Below are positions 54,972 to 64,000 of a stretch of DNA of 64,000 nucleotides, one piece after another (position 1 is the stretch's first letter; every line of letters begins with the position of its first letter). Origin of the DNA: Williamsoniiplasma somnilux (GTDB lineage: Bacteria; Bacillota_I; Bacilli_A; Mycoplasmatales; Mycoplasmataceae); contig NZ_CP024965.1 of the NCBI RefSeq assembly GCF_002804005.1, positions 310,001 through 374,000 of the forward strand. Reading direction: 5' to 3'. Made by a program: the position numbers and the translations under genes. The notes beneath the pieces are model-generated. The model saw nothing but the letters and a program-made list of their open reading frames with translations, had not been told where the DNA came from and ran no database searches.

Positions 54972-57900
54972 ATGAAAAAAGAAATAAAAAATATATTTCA
55001 AAATTTTAATATCCAAATTGATGAGGAAGATTTGGTTTTTTTTGATGACATGGAAATTGTTGATGAATTAATAGTTTCTCAAGAAAAAAGAAAATGTTAT
55101 TTAAAATTGGCCACACCAAATTTTTTACCAATTAGATTTATAAAAATTTTGAACGAAGGTTTTGCGAATAATCAAAATTTAAAAACTAAAATAACAATTG
55201 ATGTTAAATATCAAATGTTAGATGAAGAATTAGTTCATGACTACATAGATTTTATTAAAAAATTTAAATCGCAAAAAAAAGGTGGGGCCTGAAATTTTAT
55301 TGATAATACTAAAATACATTTAAGTATTGATGAAGGAATAATCAAACTAAATGTTGATTCTAATTCTCAAAAAAATGATTTAGAAAAAGAGTTAAGTTAT
55401 TTGAAAGCAAAAATGCAACAATATGGTTTTAAAAATTTACAATACACAGTTGATGTTATTGATAGCGGCGAAGATGAATTGTTCAAAAAAGAACTGCATT
55501 ATCAACAACTATTAGAACAACAAGTTGCAATTAATAGTAAAACTGAATTGCAAGTGCAAGAAAAAAGAACTTCTTACACCCCACATCCAAACAATAATTT
55601 TAGAAGAACAACAAAAATGGATGAACCTTCTTATGAAAAATTAATAGATATTGAAGATGATGCTCAAAATATTGTTATTCATGCAATGATTATGAATTTA
55701 GAAGTTAAAAATTCTAAAACAGGAAGAAAAATTTATTCTTTTGCAGTTACTGATAATACTTCTTCTATTAAAGCTACTTATTTTGGTAAAGATCAAGGTA
55801 TGTGTTTGTTAGACCCTTTGACAGAAGACGAAAAAAATGCTGATAATGCTAAAGAAATGTTTGAAGAAAGAATTAAAGTTGGTGATTGAATCGCTTTAAA
55901 AGGAAAAACAGGTTTTAACCAATATGAAGGTGAAACCACTTTTACTGTTGATAGTTTTCAAAAAATCGAACGCAAGATTGCAACTAGAGAAGATCATGCA
56001 CCTATTAAAAGAGTTGAATTGCATAATCATACCAAAATGTCTGTTATGGATGGAGTTAGTCATGTTAAAGACTATATTAAAAGAGCAGATTCTTGAAACT
56101 GAAATGCAATTGCAATAACTGATCATACTAATGTTCAATCTTTTCCTGATGCTTTTTTAGCTATTAAAGAAGTTAATAAAAAACGTAAAGAAAAAGATCA
56201 AAATCCTTTAAAGTTAATCTATGGTTGTGAATTAACAATGCTTCTTGATGAACTTTGATATGTAAAAAACCCCAAAGGCAAAAAATTACGTGAATCGAAA
56301 TTTGTAATTTTCGACTTAGAAACAACGGGATTATCACCAGAATTTGATGAAATTATTGAATTTGGAGCTGTAATTTATGATTACAAAACCGGAAATAGAG
56401 TTAGAAAAGATATTTTAATAAAACCTAAAACTGTTTTAAAGACTTTCACAAAAGAATTAACTCATATTAGCGATGAAATGTTGGAAGATAAACCAGGCAT
56501 AGAAATTGCTTTTAAAGAAATTTATGAAATTATTAAAGATGCTATCTTAGTTGCTCACAATGCTAATTTTGACTTTAATTTTTTACAATCGTTTGCTAAA
56601 AAATTAGGTTACCCCGAGCTAACAAATACAGTAGTTGACACACTGTCAATTGCTCGTGCAATGTATCCAAAATTAAAAAACTTTAGATTAGGAACTGTTG
56701 CTAAAAAAACGGGAATTATTTATGATGAGAAAATTGCTCACCGTGCTGATTATGATGCGGATATTTTAACTGACGTTTATGAACATATGTGACATGATGC
56801 TAAAATGAATATAGAATTAAATACTGATGAAGATTGAAATAAAGTTCATGTTGAAAACAAAGCTGAAAACATGAATTTCGTAAGAACAAGAGGATTTCAC
56901 ACAACCGTTATAGCTAAAAACCAAATAGGTTTGAAAGATTTATATAAAATAATTTCTCATACACACACAGAATCGATGTTAGGTAGTCCAAAAATATTTC
57001 AAAGTAAATTAACTGAGTTCAGAAATAACGATAATATTCTTATCGGCACATCTTGTGTTAATGGTGAAATTTTTGATTTAGCAAGAACTAATACATATGA
57101 CGTATTGAAAGAAAAAATTAAGTTTTATGATTATGTGGAAATTCAACCGCTAAGTGTTTTTAAAAATTTATTACAAAATGATACATTAGATGAATTTGAA
57201 CTTAAACGTACAATCAAAATTATTATTAAAGCAGCTAAGGAAAACAACAAATTAATTGTAGCTTCTAGTGATGCTCATTATGTTGATCCTGAATTAAAAT
57301 TAATTCGTGAAATTTATATAAATGCTAAAGGTCTGGGGGGAGAAAATCACCCTTTATTCGACTTTAAAAATCGTGTTAAAGACTTTCCAGAACAACATTT
57401 AAGAACAACATCAGAAATGCTTGAAGAATTTTCGTGACTAGAAGATGAAGAATTCGTTAATGAAATAGTGATTAAAAATAGTAATTTAATTGCTGAAATG
57501 GTTGATAATGATATTCAAGCCCTTAAAACTGGTACTTATGACCCTAAAATTGATAATGTTAATGAATTATTAAGAAATAAATGTTATGAAAAAGCACATC
57601 AATTATATGGTGAATCTTTACCTAAGATTGTTTTTGATCGTCTTGAAAGAGAACTTAATTCAATAACTAAACATGGATTTGGAGTTATTTATTGAATTTC
57701 TCATAAATTAGTTGAAAAATCATTAACTGATGGTTATTTAGTAGGTTCCCGTGGTTCAGTCGGTTCTTCATTTGTTGCAACTATGTCAAGCATCACTGAG
57801 GTTAATCCTCTTAAAGCCCATTATTTATGCCCTAATTGCAAATTTTCAGATTTTGATACTGATCCACAATTTCGATGTGGCTATGATTTACCAAAAAGAA

Positions 57901-59447
57901 AATGTCCAGAATGTGATAACCCTTTAATTGGTGAAGGTCATGATATTCCTTTTGAAACTTTTTTAGGTTTTGATGGGGATAAAGTTCCAGATATCGATCT
58001 AAATTTTTCAGGAGAATACCAACCAATCGCGCACAATTTTACTAAACAAATGTTTGGGCAAAATAATGCGTTTAGAGCAGGAACAATTAGTACCGTTGCT
58101 AATAAAACAGCTTTTGGATATGTTAGAGGATATTTTGAATCTCATTTTGACTATGGTAATCAACCAAGGAAAGTCGAAATTGAAAGAATTGCTGGTTTGG
58201 CTGAAGGAGTTAAAAGAACAACTGGTCAGCACCCAGGGGGAATTATTATTCTACCTCAAGAATTTGAAATTGAAGATTTTACTCCAGTTAATTACCCAGC
58301 TGATAAACCTGATAGTACATGAAAAACCACCCATTTTGATTTTTCGTCAATTCACGATAACTTACTTAAAATGGATATTTTAGGACATGTAGATCCTACC
58401 GCTTTAAAAATGTTAAAAGATTTAACAGGAGTAGATCCAATTACAATCCCAACCAATGATGAAAAAGTTTATTCTTTATTTGGTGGATTAGATGTTTTGG
58501 GAATTAAACCTGAAGATATAAACAATGAAACAACAGGGGCTTTAGGTATTCCTGAATTTGGGACTCAATTTGTTAGATCTATGTTAAAAGAAACTAAGCC
58601 AAAAACATTTGCAGATTTAGTTCAAATTTCTGGTCTTTCGCATGGGACTGATGTATGAATCAACAATGCACAAACATTAATTTCACAAAACCTTGCATCA
58701 ATTTCTACTGTCATCGGATGTAGAGATGATATTATGGTTTATTTAATGAATATGGGACTAGAACCTGGTGATGCTTTTGCGATTATGGAATCAGTGCGTA
58801 AAGGTAAAGGTTTAAAAAATAATTGAATTAATCTTATGAAATCAAAAAATGTTCCTGATTGATATATTGATTCATGTTTAAAAATTAAATATATGTTTCC
58901 CAAAGCACATGCTACTGCTTACGTACTTATGGCTTATCGTGTAGCTTGATATAAAGTACATTATCCAATTGAATACTACACAACATACTTTACTACTAGA
59001 TCTGATTTTTTTGACTTGGAAGTAACTTTAAAAGGTTATGATGCAATTTTGCAAAAATTAAATGAACATCAAACTAAAGTGAATCAAAAAATTGCTACAG
59101 CCAAAGAAATTGGGTTAATGACAACTTATGAAGTACAATTAGAAATGTTGTCAAGAGGAATAAAGATTAAAAATATCGATTTTAACAAATCGCTTGGAAA
59201 TAAATTTTTAATTGAAATAGATGGAAAAACAGGGCAAAAAGTTATTTATCCTCCTTTTGTTGTAATTGATTCATTAGGTGAAGCCGGTCAACAATCAATT
59301 ATTAACGCAAGAAGTGTTAAGCAATTTTCTTCGCTTTCGGATTTGAAAACTCGTACTCAAGTTACTCAAACTCAATTAAAAACTTTTGAAAATTTAGGAA
59401 TTACTGATTCTTTATCTAATGATGAACAGTTAACATTTGAATTTTAA
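54972..59447 (+). CDS. polC: DNA polymerase III alpha subunit, PolC type
   Basis: 1491 residues, the replicative polymerase of low-GC Gram-positives and mollicutes with its own proofreading exonuclease. In order: N-terminal domain (1-200); OB fold (about 225-320); PHP domain start [14 protein letters not shown] (from 351); DnaQ-type exonuclease with FDLETTGL (Asp448, Glu450), later HNANFDFNF and [12 protein letters not shown] continuation; the PolC zinc module CPNC...C...CPEC (about 953-985); palm with [15 protein letters not shown]; and C-terminal DNA-binding part with [18 protein letters not shown]. Many TGA Trp codons. Starts after GTGGAGC, probably in one transcript with cdsA. Confidence 0.97.
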
Positions 59448-59508
59448 CAAGCTGAATTCATTAATTTCATTTATTGATTTATTTTTATTAGGTGTAGAAT
59501 ATATCCAA

Positions 59509-59533
59509 GAACAAACTTAGGATTTGTTCTAAG
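59509..59533 (+). promoter_or_regulatory. Leader hairpin before the first nitroreductase gene
   Basis: AGAACAAA and TTTGTTCT form an 8-bp inverted repeat with a 7-nt loop, without a T run. A promoter TTGATT-15 bp-TAGAAT lies upstream (about 59472-59498). The hairpin could be an operator or a weak terminator of polC. Confidence 0.5.
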
Positions 59534-59545
59534 AAGAGGTATTTT

Positions 59546-60211
59546 ATGAATAATCAAAAAAACAGTTATGTTTTTGAATTGGTAAGAAATAGACGTGCAA
59601 CCAAAAGAATGAAATCTGGTTTCACTATAACAGATGAGCAACTAAGATTGATCACTGAATCGATTCGTTGAACATCAATGAGTTACGGAGTATGATGTTA
59701 TCGTATTATTGTAGTTCCTAGAGGACAATTAAGAGATGAATTAGCTCCAGTTTGATATAATCAACCATCATTTATTAATTCATCACACGTTATTATTTTT
59801 TTACACGACAAAGAAAATAAAATCAGAAATAAAACAATGAATAATTCGTTTAACAAAGCAATACCAGATTCAGCAATCGAAATTAGAGATGTTATGAAAA
59901 ATGCTGTTTTAAATAACTGAGCAACCAATAATGTTAACCCTGATGAATGATCAGCTAAACAAACTTATATCGCTTTAGGGACAGCAATGATTGCAGTAGC
60001 AGATTTAGGTTTAGATTCATCTCCTTATGAAGGTTTTGATCGTAACGCAGTTGAGGCTATTTTAGAAAAACACAATCTAATAAACCGTCAAGAAGAAAGT
60101 GTATCTGTTGCAATTGGAATTGGTAAAGCTGACCTAGATGACAACATGGTTCATTTCTTTGAAAAAGAAAGAATGGATGAGGACAAATTCACAACAATTA
60201 TTAAAAAATAA
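59546..60211 (+). CDS. Nitroreductase-family protein
   Basis: 221 residues. FMN-dependent NAD(P)H oxidoreductase fold, judged by the N-terminal RNRRATKRMKSGFTITDEQL, the mid region SMSYGVWCYRIIVVP (FMN-binding 'SSS..QPW.' position, diverged), the AKQTYIALGTAMIAVADLGL helix and the glycine-rich AIGIGKAD end. Substrate unknown; such enzymes reduce quinones, nitro compounds or flavins. The ribosome-binding site AAGAGG is good. A second, different family member follows 82 bp downstream. Confidence 0.83.
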
Positions 60212-60233
60212 TAGCTTATTTTTAAGGTAGAAT

Positions 60234-60276
60234 AATATTTAGCGGATTAATTTGAATATCTGCTAAATATTTTTTA
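60234..60276 (+). terminator. Hairpin between the nitroreductase genes
   Basis: AATATTTAGCGGAT (60234-60247) pairs with ATCTGCTAAATATT (60258-60271) with one G-U pair, followed by T-rich sequence. Probably the terminator of the first gene. TAGAAT (about 60228-60233), similar to the -10 before the first gene, overlaps its edge. Confidence 0.7.
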
Positions 60277-60293
60277 TTTAAGGGAGAATTATT

Positions 60294-60953
60294 ATGTCAA
60301 AAAATATTAACGAACTAATGGTATTAAGAAGCTCGGCTAGAGCATTCGCAAAAGAGTTGATTATAAATAAGCAAGATGTTATGGACTTAATTGAAGCAGC
60401 AAGAATGGCCCCAACATCATATGGATTACAAAATTTCAAAATTATTCATTTGCCACAATCAGAATTTAGAGAGTCATTAAACTCACTTTTTTATAACCAA
60501 CTTAATTTTATTACAGCATCAGATTATTTTTTATTTGTTGCTGATAGCGGAACAAAAATTTTAAATGAAACAATTGAGAAATCTGTTGGTGATATTATGG
60601 GTGATGTTACAAGTGAAAAATCTTTAAATTTTATTAATAATATTAAAAATAGTTATGAAGTAAGATTTGGTGATAATGAACGTCTGGCTAATGAATGATC
60701 TTCAAAATCAGCATACATTGCCTCAGGAATAGTAACTGTTGCTGCAGCTGAAAAAGACATTGATACTTGTATCATGGAAGGATTTGATGGTAAAAAACTA
60801 AATGAATTATTTTGAGAAAAAAATTTAATTCAAAAAGATGAATTTATTTGTTTAGGTATGGCCCTAGGAAAAATATTTGAAGAAACTAAAAATAAAAATC
60901 ATGCTAAAAAAATTAGAAAAAAATTAGTTGACTTTTATAAAGAAGTTAAATAA
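60294..60953 (+). CDS. Nitroreductase-family protein (second)
   Basis: 219 residues. Closer to the family than its neighbour: VLRSSARAFAKELI at the N-terminus, then AARMAPTSYGLQNFKIIHLP (the classic FMN-binding region), SAYIASGIVTVAAAEKDIDT, and LGMALGK near the C-terminus. Cytoplasmic FMN oxidoreductase, substrate unknown. Strong ribosome-binding site (AAGGGAG). The low similarity to the neighbouring gene means that they are not a recent duplication. Confidence 0.87.
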
Positions 60954-60958
60954 ATTGT

Positions 60959-60994
60959 AAAAATCCAACATTAGATCAATGTTTGGATTTTTTT
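60959..60994 (+). terminator. Intrinsic terminator after the second nitroreductase gene
   Basis: AATCCAACATT (about 60962-60972) pairs with AATG-TTTGGATT (about 60978-60989) with one bulged T, followed by T6. Confidence 0.85.
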
Positions 60995-61064
60995 ATATTG
61001 TTTTTTAATATATTTTTGTATTTGTGTTATTTTTTACACTATACTTTAAAAAAAATTTGAATTA

Positions 61065-61128
61065 AATTTTCCAAAATTATTTTTTTTGTCGGAAAATTAG
61101 ACAAATAATTTATTCTCAAAATTATACT
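61065..61128 (+). promoter_or_regulatory. Inverted repeat and promoter before the PTS gene
   Basis: AATTTTCC (61065-61072) and GGAAAATT (61091-61098) form a perfect 8-bp inverted repeat separated by 18 bases. Right next to it lie TAGACA (61098-61103) and TATACT (61123-61128), a possible promoter with a 19-bp spacer. The repeat touches the -35 box and could be an operator for the regulator encoded downstream; this is inference. The rest of the 220-bp gap shows nothing else. Confidence 0.5.
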
Positions 61129-61173
61129 TTTATTGTTAAAAGGGAATAATTAAATTAGGAAAGGAATAAAAAA

Positions 61174-62712
61174 ATGAAAGAAATACAAAAAGAGTTAAAC
61201 AAAAATCTAAGTCATAAACAGCAAATGAAGTTATTTTTCTTAAATAACTTTAATGGTAAAGTTATGATGCGCAGAAGTCAAAAATTTGGTGGATGATTAA
61301 GTGCGATGATTATGCCAATCATTGGTGTAATTATTGGTTGAGGTTTATTGACTGCATTCTTTATTCCAACTGGATGAACACCAGTTGCACAAATAAATGA
61401 TTATGTAGTAGGACCGATGATTGCTTATCTAATTCCTATTTTAATAGGTTTCCATGCTGGAAAAATTGTTCACGGTAATCGTGGAGGAATTATGGCAGCC
61501 TTTGTTGTTTTCGGAGTAATAGCCGGAAACAAATATAACCCAGGTTGATGAGATGGTGCAGCTGCATCACCACAATTTTTAGGAGCAATGATCGTAGGAC
61601 CGATTGCTGCTGGAGTTTTAAAAGGTTTTGATAAACTTATTGAAGGTAAAATTAGACAAGGTTTTGAAATGCTAGTAAACAACTTTTCAATGGGTATTAT
61701 TGGAGCTGCTTTAGCATTAGGGGCTTTTTATGGAATGCCATGAGTTATTAACGGTATTTCATATTTATTTATGTTAATTGTGGGAGGACTTGTAAATAAT
61801 AATATTATTTTCCTAGCCGCAATAATTGTTGAACCTGCAAAAATCTTATTCTTAAATAATGCTATTAATCATGGAATTTTTACGACTTTAGGAATTCCAG
61901 AAGCAGCTGAAGCAGGAAAATCAATCTTATTCTTATTAGAAGCTAACCCAGGAACAGGATTGGGAATGATGTTAGCAATTATGATTTTTGATAAAAAATT
62001 AAGAGGACAAGCGGGGGGGGCTTCAATTATTCAATTCTTTGGAGGAATTCATGAAGTTTACTTCCCATTCGCATTAATGAGACCTGCATTTATAATTGCC
62101 TTAATTGGTGGAGGTCTTGTTGGAGATGCTGTCTTCCAAATTGCTGGAGCCGGACTTGTTGCCCCAGCTAGCCCAGGATCAATCATTGCCATTTTCGCAG
62201 TAGCAGGTGCCAATGGTGCTGGAAACTATGCTGCAATTGCTGGAGGTATCGCTGCTTCTTGTGTTACTTCATTAATTATTACTTCATTAATTTTTATTAT
62301 TAACAGAAAAAAATATGCAAAACAAAATCAAGAAAGTTTAAACGTAGCTAAATTACAAACGGTTAAATTAAAAGGAAAAGAATCAAAAGTAATTAAAACT
62401 GATACTGTAAAAAATGAAATCAACGAAATGCCAAAACTTATTATTTTTGCTTGTGAAGCAGGAATGGGAAGTTCAGCTATGGGAGCAGGTTTATTACGAA
62501 AGAAAATTAAAGCTGCAGGATTAGATATTGAAGTTAAAAATTATCCAATTAAGGAATTACCTACAAATGCTGAATTTGTCATTACTCAAGAAACATTAAC
62601 AAATTTAGCCAAACAAAAAGTGCCAAACGCAATTCATAGAAGTATTAGTAATTTCTTAGATAATGAGTTTTATGAAAATATTATTGTAGAATTAAAGAAA
62701 AAAGTTAAGTAA
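61174..62712 (+). CDS. mtlA: PTS mannitol-type transporter EIICB
   Basis: 512 residues. Membrane permease (IIC, about 1-345) fused to a IIB domain (about 410-512) that phosphorylates the sugar on import. [20 protein letters not shown] and the [14 protein letters not shown] motif are typical of MtlA; the IIB active-site Cys is C427 in [15 protein letters not shown]. There is no IIA domain in this chain, so a separate IIA protein is needed. A G8 run (62013-62020) lies within GQAGGAS and keeps the frame. Ribosome-binding site AAGGAA. The next gene is a PTS-linked regulator, so the two probably form a sugar operon; mannitol is inferred from the family. Confidence 0.92.
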
Positions 62713-62746
62713 ATTAAATATCAAATAAATATGGGGTAACTTAAAT

Positions 62747-64000
62747 ATGCTAACTAACGAAAGAAATGTACAAATTTTATATTTATTATTAAATATCCAA
62801 AAGGTTAATGTATTAGATCTTTCAAAATATTTAAGTGTAAGTGAAAAAACCATATTAAGATCAGTTGAAACGCTTAACAATAAGTTAAAAAAATTTAGTT
62901 GTCAAATAATGTTTGAAAAAAATGATGTTTTTTTTAAGGGTAATTCTAAAGATATTTTTAAAAAATTTTATAGTTTTGAAGAAAATGATATTTTTACAAC
63001 TTATGAACGACAAATTTATATTTTAAATTTGTTTCTTAATAAAGATTCAGAAGAAAAAATAACTTTAAATAACATAGCTTTAAATATCGATTTCCCTATT
63101 ACAACAATTAAAAAAGATATTAGTTCTTTAAATTTACGTTTAAATCAAAAAGGAGAAGAATTAATTTCTTCTAAAAATGATGGTTTAATTCTTAAACAAA
63201 TGAATGAAAGTCAAATTATTGATCTTTATTTAAATTTAATTTTGAATCAAATTATCACAAGACAAGGTAAAACAATTATTAAAAATATGTCAATTGAACC
63301 AATTTTTAATCCTTATATTTATCGTAATTTAGTTGCTAATTGAAATATCGATTTGTTTAATAAAATCTTTAATTCTTTAATTATTGTAAAAACGCAAAAG
63401 AATCTTAATAATTCAGATTATGAAATTATTTATCTAAGTCTTTATATAACTTTTTGATTAAATCATTCAAGAAATTTAAAATTAATAACCATTTTAAAAA
63501 AAAGCGAATCAATAAATTTGGATGAAATAATGGATCAAATTTACATAAAAGATAATAAAAAAATTCTTTTAAGTAATTTTTATGAAAATTTTGATAATGA
63601 CAATAATTTAGTTAATCGCATTGTATCTGAGTTAACTTTAAAGATAAATGCGTTATTTATGGATGAAGTATTTTTAAATGATGAAGCTATTTTAAATATT
63701 AAAAATCATTTATCTAGAAATATTAAAAATAATTCTTTTCAAGTTCATGATAAATTTATTAATGATTTTCATGTTCAGGGTATTGCTAATTACATAAAAG
63801 ATTTTAACGAAATTTGGCTTGTAACTAAGGAAGTTCTTGATAAATTTTTAAAACAAGAAAATGTTAATGACATTTTAACTTATGAAGTCTTTTTATATAT
63901 TATGGTTTGATTTGATGCCATGATTTATGATTATAAATTAACTATAAAAACAGTTTGCATTGGTGGCATGGGACAAAGTGCAATGATGTCACATCATATT
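62747..64000 (+). CDS. PRD-containing transcriptional regulator, MtlR/BglG type (3' end outside window)
   Basis: At least 418 residues, cut by the window end. An N-terminal helix-turn-helix (NILYLLLNI-like start, LSKYLSVSEKTILRSVETLN) and a second HTH-like segment (FPITTIKKDISSLNLRLN) are followed by a PTS regulation domain region (about 170-330, with little of the usual His signature visible) and a IIB-like part with VCIGGMGQSAM (Cys near the window end). This is the MtlR layout. It lies 34 bp behind the PTS gene; it would activate or control it according to PTS phosphorylation (known for the family). Ribosome-binding site GGGG. Confidence 0.82.

Noticed and set aside
59509-59533. AGAACAAA/TTTGTTCT hairpin as the polC terminator
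   Set aside because: There is no T run after it and it lies downstream of a plausible promoter for the next gene; kept only as a possible leader element.

Overview
The window comes from an AT-rich, wall-less bacterium (class Mollicutes) that reads UGA as tryptophan: nearly every gene has in-frame TGA where the family has Trp, so all coding calls use translation table 4. A PolC-type replicase, a divisome with FtsA-like, FtsZ and SepF proteins, own thymidylate synthase and DHFR, a mannitol-type PTS and a T-box leader fit the Spiroplasma / Entomoplasma / Mesoplasma / Williamsoniiplasma group. I cannot name a species from sequence alone.

Layout. (1) 1-7190: end of pheT, yceD-like gene, rpmF, terminator, then a division cluster mraZ-rsmH-ftsA-like-ftsZ-sepF with MraZ boxes in front. 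(2) 7191-36614: about 29 kb, nearly half the window, filled by one family of large repetitive proteins. It holds eight open genes (624-1173 codons) and two decayed ones. Each protein has one N-terminal hydrophobic segment followed by 6-12 copies of a roughly 80-95 residue unit. The first four modules are two-gene cassettes (short protein, long protein); the first three are a tandem segmental triplication in which the long gene is kept at exactly 1173 codons in all three copies while the short partner is intact only in the first. Two single-gene divergent members follow. (3) 36661-41488: an alpha/beta hydrolase and an ABC exporter-like operon (ATPase plus two permeases). (4) 41506-50791: T-box-controlled ileS, then lspA, an rluD-type gene, a rhomboid-like protein, dCMP deaminase, acpS, thyA, folA and plsC, tightly packed. 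(5) 50892-51338: five tRNA genes (Thr, Tyr, Gln, Lys, Leu). (6) 51399-64000: a lipoprotein gene on the minus strand (the only minus-strand gene I support), rpmG, pepP-type peptidase, cdsA, polC, two nitroreductase-like genes, a mannitol-type PTS EIICB and a truncated PRD regulator.

The main discovery candidate is region 2: a surface-protein-like repeat array whose domain I do not recognise, with signs of segmental duplication, gene conversion, asymmetric decay, conserved structured 5' leaders and homopolymer tracts near promoters. This is the look of a contingency (antigen or adhesin variation) locus, but the function is inference. Housekeeping regions are conventional, with a few oddities: a rhomboid-like protein without recognisable catalytic residues, a possible AUC or distant AUG start for the hydrolase, a TTG start for one repeat gene, and a shared C-terminal motif in the two ABC permeases.
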